This document shows, piece after piece, positions 54,854 through 64,000 of a stretch of 64,000 nt of DNA. Numbering within the stretch: the stretch's first letter is position 1; each line of letters starts with the position of its first letter. The notes under the pieces were generated by a model. That model saw only the letters and a program-made list of their open reading frames with translations, was not told the origin of the DNA and searched no databases. The DNA lies in assembly GCA_949825025.1 (NCBI GenBank), contig OX463779.1, positions 29,044,539 through 29,108,538 of the forward strand, in the 5' to 3' direction. Origin of the DNA: Siphlonurus alternatus. Taxonomy: Eukaryota; Arthropoda; Insecta; Ephemeroptera; Siphlonuridae. A program made the translations under genes and the position numbers.

Positions 54854-57800
54854 TCATGTTGATATCAGCTGAAACAACACAAAAATATCAAGCTCGTCAG
54901 TTGTCTTTGACATACAGAAATTAAATCTTTACTTTTCATCTTATGATCGTTTTCCATATATATTTCGTTTTCCCTTTACTTAATTCTGAAGAATTGCATT
55001 TAAGTACGTACTTTACTTTTTAGTTGCTTTAGAAAGTAATTACTTTCCCTAATCACCTTCCCCTAATTGAGTTATTACTGTAATCAATAACCTCATAACT
55101 TAGGACAACATTGCATCATAAGCTGACTTGGCACAGCAAAAATCAAACTTGTTTTTTAATTAGTAATTGTGAAAAATAATAATAATAATAATAATCTAGA
55201 AGGGGCAGTAGGTGTAAGGTTAGGTGTTAGGTGTAAGAATGAGCTTGCCTAAACCTTGCCGCAATAAAGTATAATGGACAATTTGCATCAACTTTTTTTA
55301 GTAGCTCAATCGAAAGAGGAGGTCGAAAAATACACCTGTGAATTTTATGCGATTTTTATTCGTACTGCATCATGGCTAAAAGAGAGGTCACGTGACCTGG
55401 AGCCGTCGCCCGTGTCGCCCGTGACGTCATTGAACTGTCTGGTCAAGCAAACGATTGTCTATATAACGCTTGTAAACAATAAATTAATTGTTGCTTGTTT
55501 CCATAGCAACGTGGTTGTTTGCAAGCGTTATAAAGTCGATCGTTTGTTTGACGGAACAGTTAAGTGACGTCACGGGCGACACGGGCGCCGGCTCCAGGTC
55601 ACGTGACCTCTCTTTTAGCCATGATGCAGTACGAATAAAAATCGCATAAAATTCACAGGTGTATTTTTCGACCTCCTCTTTCGATTGAGCTACTAAAAAA
55701 AGTTGATGCAAATTGTCCATTCTATTCTATTTGTAATTATTATGTCATGTTTTGTAGAAAATAAGGTGCTCTTCACATTTTAAGGGTAAGGTAACGCCAC
55801 CAATGTTAAAAAAAAATCCCTCACACAAAAATTATGAAAAAAATTTAAAATGTTCACCTCTACACCCCCTATCAGTAGCTAAAATATCAGGTACACAAAT
55901 TCGATCTAGTTTTTTAGTTATGAATTTTTAAAGTTGACTAATTTAACATGGGATTTTCATTTCTCCATGAGAAAAATTCATAACTCAAAAACTAGATCGA
56001 ATTTGTATACCTGATGTTTTAGCTACTGATAGGGGGTGTAGAGGAGAACATTTTAAATTTCTTTTCAGAATTTTTGTGTGAGGGATTTTTTTTAACATTG
56101 GTGGTGTTACCTTACCCTTAAAGGTATACAGGCCTCAAATTACAAATTAGACGGACATTAAGTGTTGCTCAAGTTTATAAGCAACATTCGTATTATTTTT
56201 ACCTGCGCGCGGTGCGTCTGTGCAAAGTCGCGCTGTAAAGAAAGTCCTTGCTGACGTCACAACTCACGGCTAGCACCGATTAGCATTGAGTTGTGACATC
56301 ATCAAGGACGTTGTGACATCATCAAGGACTTCGTGACGTCATCAAGGACTAAATTTCTTACTTTGAACTGCGACTTCGCACGGATGCATCACGCGTGGAA
56401 AAAAATTATGCGAATGTTGGTTATATACTCTAAACCCACTTGGTGACTGTCTAATCTGTATTTTGAGGCCTGTATGCCTTTAAAGTGGAGTTCCTATCAG
56501 CTGATGTCAAAAAATGAAAACTGAGTTAGCATTTTTTTAAAATAGTTCCAGTGCTCCTACATATGGAACCAAAATCCAAAAAATTCCATCTCACATAGTT
56601 TCTCCAGAAAAAAATTCCAAAGTCAGAGTGAATGCGTCGCTTAACATGGGGCCTTACCTAAAAAAGACCCTCGAATATCTAAAAAAATACACCGTTAGGT
56701 GGTATGAAAAAAATATAGCCATGTTCTATGACCCGAGCTTTAACAGAAAAACGAATAAAAAAAAAACTCGCTTGAATCCATTTTTCCGTAAAAAAATAAA
56801 GAAAATTTCCCATGTTAATTCCCATAAGAGTTTTTCTTGATTTGATAATGGAAAAACGGATTCGAGAATGTATGTTTTTTTAAACAACTTTTGGTTAAAG
56901 GTCAAGTCATAGAACATGGCTATATTTTGTTCATACCACCTAACGGTGTAGTTTTTCGAGATATTCGATGTTGTTTTTTCAGGTAAGACCCCATGTTAAA
57001 TGACGCGTTCTCTCTGATTTTTTTTTCTGGAGAACCTATGTGAGATGGAATCTTTTGGATTTCGGTTCCGTATGTAGAAGCACTGGAACTATTTTAAAAA
57101 AATACTAACTCGTTTTTTTGCTATCTTTTTTGTAGTAGACACTTTACTTTAAGATTCTATCAATACATAGTACTGCTTAGTATACAAATATATTGATGTG
57201 GTGGCAGAAAAATATTTGCATTTTTTCCCAGGGCAACGGAGTGAATACCAGTGAAAATTTGTATAATTTAAAGTGGACAGACTTTATTCGATCGTAGTAA
57301 CATTGAATTGAAAAAAATCAGCAATGCAATATTTGAAGAAAAAAAAAAAAAAAAGGCAGACAAGACCCATAAAAACACAAATTAATGAAAGTGATAAACC
57401 CCTCTGAATATAGCATTTATCACCTTTCGATAATTTGTGTTTTTATGCGTCTTGTCTGTCTTTTTTTCCTTTCATTAAAATAATATTAAGGGTAAGGTAA
57501 CACGCTCAATGTTAAAAAAATCCCACACATAAGTTGTATAGAAAAAAATTAGAATGTTCTCCTCTACATCCCCTATCAGTAGCTTAAAGATCAGGTATAT
57601 AAATTCGAGCTTGTTTTTAAGTAATGAATTTTTTTAAGTTGACTAATTTGTATACCCAATACTTTAGCTACTGATAGGGATAGAGGAGAACATTTTAAAT
57701 TTTTTCCATAATTTTCAAGTGTGGGATATTTTTTAACATTGGGCATGTTACCTTACCCTTAAATTGCATTATATTTTGTTACTTGAAAATTTTGAAAGGT

Positions 57801-58817
57801 CAGCTCAAGAAATTTGTGCTATCACAGGCGCACTTGATAGTTTAATATTAAACCACATGTAAGACTGAGCCTATATTTAGTATGCTTTGCTGAAACCAGA
57901 TTAAATATAATTGAAAAATACTTTACAGTTGCTAAACTGGTTTTGTAATGTCATAGCATTTCTGGACAGATTGGTAAGACTAAATTATTTCGTCATTACA
58001 AAAGAACAATGGTTTAATTTCCTTGCAAATGAATAAATGAACACTTGGTACACTCACAGATTTCACTGTGGACTTGATGAAGTCCTTCTTGTGAGAGAGG
58101 TCGAAACCTGGGTAGTGCTCGTACACCTGCTTGCACACCGTCTTCATGGTGATTTCCTCAAGGTTGGCTCCCTTCAGGATCTCTTTCACGTACGTCTTGA
58201 TGTCCTCGTCCTGCACCAACAACCAAGCCCACGTCATTAGTCATATTGCAGAATGTGTAGAGGGACGTAGGGCAAAGTTTGTGAGCACAAAATATTGTAT
58301 TCTGGGACACAGTTTCATGTTGGTAATTTTAGACAATACACACATGTGAACCTATCCACTTAACTTTAAAAGTACACTGTTTTACTGCTCTAAACACTAC
58401 TGCATGGCTGTGTGTTGTAGTTTTGGTTAGTAAGACTTACCCCAGGGGGATCTCCGGTTTTCTTCTTGGCAGGTGGCTCTTTGTCAGACGCTGAGCCAGC
58501 ATCACTCTCTTCCTCCTCTGATTCACTGGCCGCTCGCTTGCGCCCCGCCCCCTTTTTCTCCTCAGTCTTCTCACTTGCCGCCTTACTGCTGGTTTTCTTG
58601 ATAGGTGTCGCTTTGCTTTTGGCAGCCTTAGCGTTAACCTTTGCCGTCTTGGCCTTAGGCTGAAATCATAGAGTTGTGATGTAATCAGGTAACATAAGAA
58701 AGTTATAAGGTGTCAATCAAGTTTCAGCATAGATTGTCTCACTTCTTATGAAAACAAAAGAAAATTTTTGAAAAATCATTTTTTTACTTTTGCCAATATT
58801 TTCATGTACTTGTACAT

Positions 58818-58877
<60 letters not shown>

Positions 58878-61515
58878 TGAAACAACATACAAACCACAAA
58901 CATTAAACTTGAAAGTTAACAGATGTCTCTGGGCAAAGAAAAATTACTCCTTTTAATCTGAAAAACCCTAGGTCCTTATTTTGTAGCAAGTTGAACACAG
59001 TGCAGTGAAACTCGAGCCTTTCAAATATTACTAAGTTAGTCCTCGCATAGGATGTGTAATTAGATTCTGCTCTCTCTTGTTAAAAAAGATTTAAGTTACA
59101 GAGAAAGAAAAATGCAGATGCTAAGAACAATGGCGGATAATCCAAGATTTGAAAGACAAGCCATTTAGTCCAGAATCATCCATTAAAAAATTAAACATGT
59201 TTGCAACATTTAAGAAAAGAAAGAAAAAAACAGGATGGACTGGTTTAATTTGATGCACCCAAGTTAGTCAAAACCAAAACAGTCTGCTCACCTCATCCTC
59301 CTCGTCGCTGTGTTCACTGTCCGCAGCCTTTTCCTCGGGCTCAGAATGGGCAGCTTCTTCTTTTTCAGACTCTGAGGAATCATCCCTCAGGGTAACCTTG
59401 CCCTTGCCTCTGGCCGTTCTTGCTGGGGCATTGCGAGCCTTCTTCTTCTCGCCATCAGAATCATCGTCTTTCTCAGACTCTGATCCAGAATCTGCAGCCT
59501 TGTTATTGCGCTTGGCTTTACCTGCAGACTTTCTTGCTGGAGTGCGACCTGTCTTTTTCTTGGCCGGTTCTTCTTCTGAACCAGACTCATCATCCTTTTC
59601 CTCAGAGTCAGAATCTGCTGCCTTCTTTGCTCGTTTTGCTTTACCAACAGGTTTTTTCGCAGGTGTACGACCCTTCTTTTTCTTTTCCTCTTCCTCACCT
59701 TCGGAGCCAGAAGCATCATCATCTCCAGAATCAGATGACCCACCTTTGTTGTTTTTTTTGCCCTTCTTTTTTGAAACCTTCTTTGAGGAGCTACTCTTCT
59801 TAGCATCTTCCTTGACAGGTTTCAGCTCTTCTGGCTTAAGCAGGAAGTCAATAATATTTTTGGACAGCTCCTCTCGAGTACCAGTCATTTTCAGGGCCAG
59901 AACTTTGCACACACCTTTCACATTCCTTAACTCAGTTCTATGAAACAGACAAACAATGTGTTACAAACAGACAAACATTCCTGTTAAATACTTTTTATTA
60001 CAAAAGAAAATCCTACTTACTTTGCTAAGTAGAGTCTTTTTTTGTCATACTGATCAGAATTTTCATCAAAGTCAAAGCCTTTGAATTGCCTGATGGAACG
60101 TCTGATTGTTGTTGCTTTTCCAGGACGATTGAACAAAGTTTTGTGTAAAAGTTTCAAAACTTCTACTTTCTCCTTCTTAAGTAGAGCGTCAATGGCTGGA
60201 ATTTCTCCCAGTGGAATTCCGCGTCCTTCGGGAACGGCAGCCAGTGAAGAGGACTTGGTGTCTCCTTTAACTATCTCAGTAAATCTCTGAGTCTTTTTAC
60301 GATCTCTGGTACCAGAGATTTGTAGAGGCTGGTCCAAAAGTGGCACTGCAATAACAATAAAAATTAGCAAACAGCCTGTGTGAAGGAGGAAGTGAAACTT
60401 ACCTATTCCGTCGTCATCTTCTTCATCATCCTCGTCTTCACTTGACTCTTGTTTTGCCTTCTTGGCAGCAGGCTTTTTTTTGGGAGTGTCTGGCTTCTTT
60501 GTCTCCTTCTCTATTTTCCTCTTTGGTGCCTTCTTCTTCACTTCAGGCTCTTCCTCCTCATCATCCCCCTCACTGTCACTCTTATCATTCGTCTTCTCTG
60601 CTTCTTTTTCTTCAGGCTTTATTTCTTCCTTTCCTTTTGGTTTTTCGGTATCATTCTTGACATCAACATTGTTGGTGTCCTTCTCTTCCTCTTCCTAATG
60701 AAGCAAAAAAGAAAAAAATATAATAATTATCCATACATATGACATATACATACATACCTTATGTATGTACAAAGGTATGTATAAAACGACAAAGCACCTT
60801 TATATCCATTAAAATATACTATAGTACATAATATATATATGCATGGGATATAATTATGCATATATTATAATATGCATACCAAGAGTAAGTAGTCTCTTCA
60901 AATTACTGCATGCTTAAAAACCAGATGCTGCAACCTAAAACGTATGTTAAATTTACAAGGCAGAGATTGACTTCTTGTCCTATGATAGATGTCATATCAT
61001 GAAACTGTTCCTAGCAATCAATTTCTTGTATCATAAATATCATAATATGCATACATAATTATACATGCAAATGTTGTGAACTAGAGTCGATCCGAGTCGA
61101 TGAACCTTCAAGTCCTTCAACCATTCCCGCCTAAAACTAAAGCCGATGAAAAACGATGAAAAATTCTCGACACTGAACTGCATCAACTGATTTGGCAGAT
61201 TATAGTGTGCAAATAAATTTAATAAACGAATTCCTTACTTTAAAGTACCTATAGACTCTATACATATACATAGGTAAATAAGCTTCAAAATAGTGCCCAA
61301 ATGTTTGTTTATTAATGATAAGCGGTCGCCATCTTGATAAAAACAACTCGTAAAGAAAAACGTGGACATTTTAAAGAATATCGTAATTACTACAAGAATA
61401 TAAATAAATATTAATTCGAATTATGCTAATTCGATTATCGAAGTAACTAAAAATAACAATTACTGCTTATTACCTTGTTATTTTCCACTTTAATCTCTCC
61501 TTCAGAAGCCGACAT
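54854..61515 (-). CDS. DEK: Chromatin protein DEK homologue
   Basis: Seven coding exons, minus: 61515-61474, 60694-60403, 60345-60021, 59937-59292, 58659-58441, 58210-58058 and 54868-54854 (TGA), giving 563 aa (human 375). It starts MSASEGEIKVENNK. Then comes a charged Lys/Glu region (15-111). The DEK/SAP-type core (about 112-245) follows: GRGIPLGEIPAIDALL, LLHKTLFNRPGKATTIRRSIR, FKGFDFDENSDQY, GVCKVLALKM, LSKNIIDFLLKP. Next are repeated acidic Ser/Glu and Lys blocks (PAKKKTGRTPARKSAGKAKR type, about 255-505). The DEK C-terminal domain (509-563) reads DEDIKTYVKEILKGANLEEIT, VCKQVYEHYPGFDLSHKKDF, ending KSTVKS-LIST; human DEK ends TVKELIS. Known role: non-histone chromatin protein that binds DNA structure and histones. 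An upstream in-frame ATG (61644) is less likely to be used, because DEK proteins begin MSAS. Confidence 0.95.
55273..55721. mobile_element. Fold-back element, family G, GC-rich arms with CRE and E-box sites
   Basis: 449-bp near-perfect palindrome. The ends are ATGGACAATTTGCATCAAC and its complement. Each arm holds GGTCACGTGACC (palindromic E-box) and TGACGTCA (55422-55429 and 55565-55572). Because of the symmetry both strands carry a mirror open frame of about 70 codons starting MDNLHQLF. In DEK's last intron. Confidence 0.8.
55780..56121. mobile_element. Fold-back element, family A, copy A4 (TTAA ends)
   Basis: 342 bp, from TTAAGGGTAAGGTAACGCC to GGTGTTACCTTACCCTTAA, with the same arms as A3. 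The right TTAA (56118-56121) is also the left TTAA of the next element. Confidence 0.85.
56118..56483. mobile_element. Fold-back element, family H (TTAA ends)
   Basis: 366 bp. The left end is TTAAAGGTATACAGGCCTCAA, and the right end, TTGAGGCCTGTATGCCTTTAA, is its near-complement. The centre contains TGACGTCA at 56252-56259 and 56334-56341 and a three-fold tandem of TGAC(A/G)TCATCAAGGAC. It is fused at both ends, through shared TTAA, to A4 and D2. Confidence 0.8.
56480..57152. mobile_element. Fold-back element, family D, copy D2 (TTAA ends)
   Basis: 673 bp. It starts TTAAAGTGGAGTTCC and ends GACACTTTACTTTAA. Long arms pair through CCAAAATCCAAAAAATTCCA/GGAATCTTTTGGATTTCGG, GTTCTATGACC/GGTCAAGTCATAGAAC and CACCGTTAGGTGGTATGA/TCATACCACCTAACGGTG. 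Shared body sequence links it to D1. Confidence 0.8.
57335..57472. mobile_element. Short fold-back element, family I
   Basis: Arms GGCAGACAAGACCCATAAAA and TTTTATGCGTCTTGTCTGTC, with A and T runs outside them. The centre pairs GTGATAAA with TTTATCAC. Confidence 0.65.
57486..57762. mobile_element. Fold-back element, family A, copy A5 (shortened, TTAA ends)
   Basis: 277 bp from TTAAGGGTAAGGTAACACGC to CATGTTACCTTACCCTTAA. It has family A arms, but about 60 bp of the inner right arm is missing compared with A3 and A4. Confidence 0.75.
58821..58874. repeat. (AT)n microsatellite in a DEK intron
   Basis: About 27 AT units. It creates a spurious Tyr-Ile repeat frame on the minus strand. Confidence 0.95.
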
Positions 61516-61670
61516 CTCTTCTGGAAATGCTGACGACTTTGCAATATGGCGGGATGAAAGGCGCGAAGCTGCAGGCCAATAAAATTTTAGATGACTCCTA
61601 ACCAATGAAATGTGTTCTTTGTAAGGCTTTCCGGCGCTTTCCATAAATTTTGTTCAAAAGTAAATTTCTT
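61516..61670 (-). promoter_or_regulatory. Probable DEK promoter / 5' UTR
   Basis: Immediately upstream of the chosen start, GC-richer than its surroundings. Two CCAAT boxes are on the plus strand (GCCAATAAA near 61575, ACCAATGAA near 61600), with GGCGCGAAG and CCGGCGCTTTCC nearby. No TATA box is clear. Start site not determinable. Confidence 0.4.
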
Positions 61671-63779
61671 CAATATAATAATATTATTTTTCTAATAAAT
61701 ATATAATTATATTATTATATATGTTTTAAATTATACCCACAGCAAAAATGATGAAAGGATTTGTTGCAAAACCTGTTAGTCATTATTATACTTGGAAATT
61801 CCTGTGCAAAAATTACTTTTTTAAGTTTTGTGTCAAATTGAGTTATATTTATATTTTCCAATATTTATTGGAAAAAATTAGTTGTGTAAATATATTCCTG
61901 TTTTGCAGATAGGATCTTTAAGAGAAGCCAGATCAAATAATTATAAGAATATATTTGAGTATTAATACTTTTTCTCAAGGCAAAATTAATTAAATTTTAT
62001 TAAATTAAACATTATTGAGTGTACAACTTCAATTTGAAAAAGAGAATTCTCTAATTAATGTTTTAATAAATTAGAGGTTCTTTTTAAAAATTATTTTATA
62101 AAACATACAATAATCTTTTTATACCATGATGCAGATAAGAATTTTAAAGTATCGCCATATTAATATAAATTATTTTGCATACATATATATTATGGTTGGG
62201 GATTAATGAACAAACTACGTACTATATGGTTTATTGCATTACTCAGAGGAGAACTTTATTACAATGAAACATTTACAATTTCCTCATTTTGAGGATAAAA
62301 TTACATAATATATATGACTTGAATGAACCATTACTTTTAAATATTATATTCGTAGTGGAACTACAAACAGTTATATAATGTTGTTCCATAAATATATTAA
62401 CTAAATAATAGAAAAATTAGTGTATATTGCACAAGGTTTGTCAGTAAGTTTTAAGACCCGTTAAAAACACAAGACAAATCAAAATTTATAAACACTGAAC
62501 CTAATTTTCTCCTGAATGTGAAACACAAACTTTAGCATTAAATACTTATAAATTTTTTTGTCTGTAATGAATTTCAACCAAGATGAAATACTTGGTTTGT
62601 GAGTAGTGGATTAAATCCCGATTAATATTTCAAAAACAAATTTTGATACCACCAAAGCGAAAGAATATTCGAATTTGGTAATCATCCCTAAAATTACAAT
62701 TTACAAATGCATTTTTTATTAGTTGTTTCTTTTATTATTATTATTTCCTTTGAATTCACTCTAGCTATTTGCACAAAGAGAAGAAGTCCTAGAAACTTGT
62801 ACATGACACTTAAGTACTATACACAAGGTTTTTGTCAATGGTTCCCCAAAATGTTCTTTGTGGTACTTATTTTGTTGACAAATGGAAACATCAGGACATC
62901 CAGATTAGTGAATGACATAAATTTCCTAATTTGCCCACACTAAACTTGGCAAATATTTCAGCAGTATGGTACTAGTATACCATTCCAAATTTTACAATGT
63001 TTTAAGCTAGCATTATTTTGTACATTAAATGTAATTATGAATATTTTATATTATGTAGTGTTTAAATTAATGCCCACTGCTTCATTGTATATATTTAAAT
63101 TACTTACAAAGCCACTACATTTCTTCTGATAGATCACATTTCCATGGCATCACACACATAAAAGTTATCATCACCTCTTCAGTTCATTCTCACACAATCA
63201 GTCTATGTTCTAATTGATTGCATTGAATGTCAATCATTATACCAAAATGTGCACAATTTTTTTAATGATATTGTTAATATTAAATTTATCTGCAATAAAT
63301 TTAAAATTTGGTTTGCTAGTAATAAATTTAATTTAAAACAAAAAGAAAACTGAAATTTTCTATACTGATTAAAATTAACGGCAAAAAATAGTAATGAAAA
63401 TTTCTATCACAGTTATATATGTCACTAAACGTCACTATATATATAATTTTTTAATAATGTATATTTTACCTTTCAAAAACTTTTCCATAAAGTTTTTTCT
63501 AGCAATTTTCTACTCCATCATCAACAAAGTTCTGTGTTTACAATCCTCATAATTATATTTCAAACACAACATAAAATATTATGATGAAGAGATAAATCAC
63601 ACAAACAAAAAGTTGCCGAAAAATTATGATATTCTACATATTACATTATAATTTATTTATTTAAATATTAAGTTGTGCTGATGTTAATCAGTCTCAGTCT
63701 ACAATGACCACACTTCACAATTTAAACTAGGGCTTATTTTTTAGGCCACAAGGAGAGAAGAAGTGGTGCCATGTATTGC
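61671..63779. other. AT-rich intergenic DNA
   Basis: No gene recognised. The minus-strand AATAAA at about 63652-63657 probably serves the gene entering from the right edge, leaving a 3' UTR of about 120 nt. The open frame 62707-62943 (plus) is AT-driven and has no recognisable domain. Confidence 0.45.
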
Positions 63780-64000
63780 TTAGATCTGGGTCTGCATTGC
63801 AGCAGCAAGTTGCTTTTTCTTGCTTGGCAGACTTGTGGTGGGAATGCTCACGGCCACTGTCTCGCTGATGGTGGTCAACGGAGGAGTCATAGTTGCCAGA
63901 CTGCTGCTGCTGCTGCTGGGAGAAGACTCAGCACTCTGACCCATGATGCTGAGTGCAGAGACTTTGGCTCGTTGGTATGCAGTTACCGTGTTCAACCCCA
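63780..64000 (-). CDS. C-terminal end of an unidentified protein (cut by window edge)
   Basis: A GC-richer minus-strand frame is open from the window edge to a TAA at 63780-63782. The visible residues include TAYQRAKVSALSIMGQSAES, a Ser run (PSSSSSSSL type), PPLTTISETVAVSIPTTSLP and the end SKKKQLAAAMQTQI. Composition and a nearby AATAAA support a terminal exon. It is a low-complexity tail and I do not recognise the family. An acceptor site was not seen, so the exon probably begins beyond 64000. Confidence 0.45.
   Translation of the reverse strand, partial: GLNTVTAYQRAKVSALSIMGQSAESSPSSSSSSLATMTPPLTTISETVAVSIPTTSLPSKKKQLAAAMQTQI

Noticed and set aside
59387..59943. Long plus and minus alternative frames over the DEK acidic region
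   Set aside because: They are shadows produced by repetitive Ser/Glu/Lys codons. The reading frame of DEK exon 4 is fixed by splice phase and family homology.
61516..61644. Upstream ATG (MESAGKPYK...) as the DEK start
   Set aside because: DEK proteins start MSAS, and an MSAS methionine lies in frame at 61515. The upstream stretch looks like promoter or 5' UTR with CCAAT boxes.

Overview
The window is nuclear DNA from an animal, most likely an invertebrate. It has intron-rich genes with GT-AG splice sites, metazoan-type proteins, non-LTR retrotransposons and a very AT-rich, repeat-filled background. I cannot place it below Metazoa from the sequence alone. I rebuilt genes by joining exons whose splice phases agree and whose joined protein continues a known family. 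Exon ends may be off by a base or so.

Layout: (1) 1-4174 is AT-rich and repetitive, with a nested fold-back cluster. (2) 4175-8966, minus strand, is a CTDSPL2-type FCP/SCP phosphatase. (3) About 8970-22920 is gene-poor, AT-rich DNA with fold-back elements and GC-rich patches. It may be the long first intron of the phosphatase, because a candidate 5' exon with a perfect donor lies at 22921-23040. (4) 23221-34602, minus, is the complete 14-exon GTPBP4/NOG1 gene. Its introns hold a 2.4-kb giant palindrome, a LINE fragment and several fold-back elements. (5) 34603-34903 is a compact divergent promoter with an E-box and an NRF1-type palindrome. (6) 34904-39990, plus, is a four-exon EXOSC6/MTR3-like exosome subunit whose first intron carries a long open LINE. 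(7) 42848-52347, minus, is a 1232-aa, 11-finger C2H2 protein with an AT-hook. (8) 54854-61515, minus, is a 563-aa DEK homologue. Its last intron is packed with fold-back elements and its last coding exon is 15 nt. (9) 63780-64000, minus, is the 3' end of an unidentified gene cut by the window edge.

The genes are mostly nuclear housekeeping functions. NOG1 acts in 60S ribosome assembly, EXOSC6 in the RNA exosome, DEK in chromatin, plus a zinc-finger factor and a phosphatase. The head-to-head NOG1/EXOSC6 pair looks like a shared promoter for two RNA-processing genes.

The striking non-genic feature is the number of palindromic (fold-back) elements, most in introns. Several families end exactly at TTAA; some abut so that neighbours share one TTAA, and one pair is nested at TTAA. 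Others have hAT-type 8-bp target duplications or TA ends. No transposase gene for any of them is visible here.
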